Positions 6,372 through 6,613 of a DNA stretch of 6,613 nt are shown piece after piece; the first letter of the stretch is position 1, and each line of letters opens with the position of its first letter. The notes beneath the pieces were generated by a model. That model made no database searches, had not been told where the DNA came from, and was given only the letters and a program-made list of their open reading frames with translations. The position numbers were made by a program, and so were the translations under genes. The DNA lies in contig JAUWMD010000149.1 of assembly GCA_030613345.1 (NCBI GenBank), positions 1 through 6,613 of the forward strand. Reading direction: 5' to 3'. Origin of the DNA: Candidatus Krumholzibacteriota bacterium (GTDB lineage: Bacteria > Krumholzibacteriota > Krumholzibacteriia > Krumholzibacteriales > Krumholzibacteriaceae).

Positions 6372-6376
6372 TCACC
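6372..6376 (-). promoter_or_regulatory. Ribosome binding site that supports the TTG start of recF
   Basis: The coding strand reads GGTGA, matching the 5' part of the anti-Shine-Dalgarno complement (AGGAGGTGA), with six bases to the TTG at 6365-6363. A richer GGGAGGG at 6386-6380 is 14 bases away, which is too far for normal spacing. The site supports the rare start codon and suggests modest RecF expression. Confidence 0.55.
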
Positions 6377-6392
6377 AATCCCTCCCGGCTGG

Positions 6393-6613
6393 TCAGTTTA
6401 TCCTGAGGGGCATCACGATGCAGAGCTGCTTGATATCTCCCTTCTCGTCGGCCGGCGTCACCACCCCGGCGTTGTCCGGCCTGTCGAGCTTGAAGGAGAT
6501 CTCGTCTCCGTCGATAGTCCTGAGTATGTCCTGTATATACGCGGCGTTGTAGCCTATATCCATTGGTTCGTCTTTGTAGGTCGCCTCGAGCTCCTCCCTC
6601 GCCTCGCCCAGAT
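6393..6613 (-). CDS. dnaN: DNA polymerase III beta subunit (sliding clamp), C-terminal end only
   Basis: The fragment encodes the last 72 residues of the beta clamp, the ring that tethers polymerase III to DNA and serves as docking platform for polymerases, the clamp loader, MutS and others. The start lies beyond the window. Recognisable features are DIGYNAAYIQDIL at fragment residues 18-30, matching the conserved domain III stretch (E. coli IGFNVSYVLDVL), and the terminal VMPLRIN at 66-72, matching the C-terminal VMPMRL of E. coli. These last residues form part of the peptide-binding pocket for clamp-binding motifs; Leu replaces the second Met. The TGA at 6395-6393 is 27 bp before the recF start, a classic dnaN-recF pair. 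No truncation other than the window edge is seen. Confidence 0.96.
   Translation of the reverse strand, partial: LGEAREELEATYKDEPMDIGYNAAYIQDILRTIDGDEISFKLDRPDNAGVVTPADEKGDIKQLCIVMPLRIN

Noticed and set aside
6366..6613. Replication origin or DnaA boxes near dnaN
   Set aside because: I looked for TTATNCACA-like sites in the spacers and the dnaN end and found none. TTATCCTGA at 6397-6405 is coding sequence and too far from the consensus.

Overview
This window is a piece of a bacterial chromosome in the core DNA-replication locus. Every gene lies on the minus strand, so transcription runs from high to low coordinates. In that direction the order is dnaN (3' end only), recF, a small DUF721/DciA-type gene, gyrB, gyrA, and the 5' end of a gene for a predicted exported protein that runs off the low-coordinate edge. 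The dnaN-recF-DUF721-gyrB-gyrA order is well known from bacterial dnaA/oriC regions (for example in actinobacteria), so dnaA and possibly the origin probably lie beyond the high-coordinate end. No DnaA-box cluster is visible here.

Layout: 6613-6393 is the last 72 codons of the sliding clamp. A 27-bp gap follows, then recF (6365-5241), which starts with TTG. An 80-bp AT-rich spacer (5240-5161) holds a dyad, a small hairpin and a weak promoter candidate. The DUF721 gene (5160-4843) overlaps gyrB (4846-2930) by an ATGA. A 68-bp spacer with two small hairpins and a near-perfect Shine-Dalgarno leads into gyrA (2861-267). The gyrA stop overlaps a GTG start (GTGA) for the exported protein (270-1). 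No gene-free stretch exceeds 300 bases.

The genes work together. DnaN is the clamp of the replisome, RecF acts in clamp-proximal gap repair, DciA-type proteins help load or operate the replicative helicase, and GyrB plus GyrA form the A2B2 gyrase that removes positive supercoils ahead of forks.

The organism appears to be a GC-rich, Gram-negative-like bacterium. GyrB is the short form (638 aa) without the large insertion of proteobacterial GyrB, and GyrA has a complete C-terminal pinwheel. AGG arginine and ATA isoleucine codons are freely used in several places. The exported protein faintly recalls large secreted proteins of candidate FCB-group phyla, but I cannot assign a phylum.

I found no undescribed multi-gene system. 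The most interesting points are the exported protein translationally coupled to gyrA, the GyrA sequence deviations (Thr at position 82, Met in the GyrA box, a bipartite acidic/lysine tail built partly on a 9-bp tandem repeat) and the possible regulatory dyad upstream of the DUF721-gyrB-gyrA segment.
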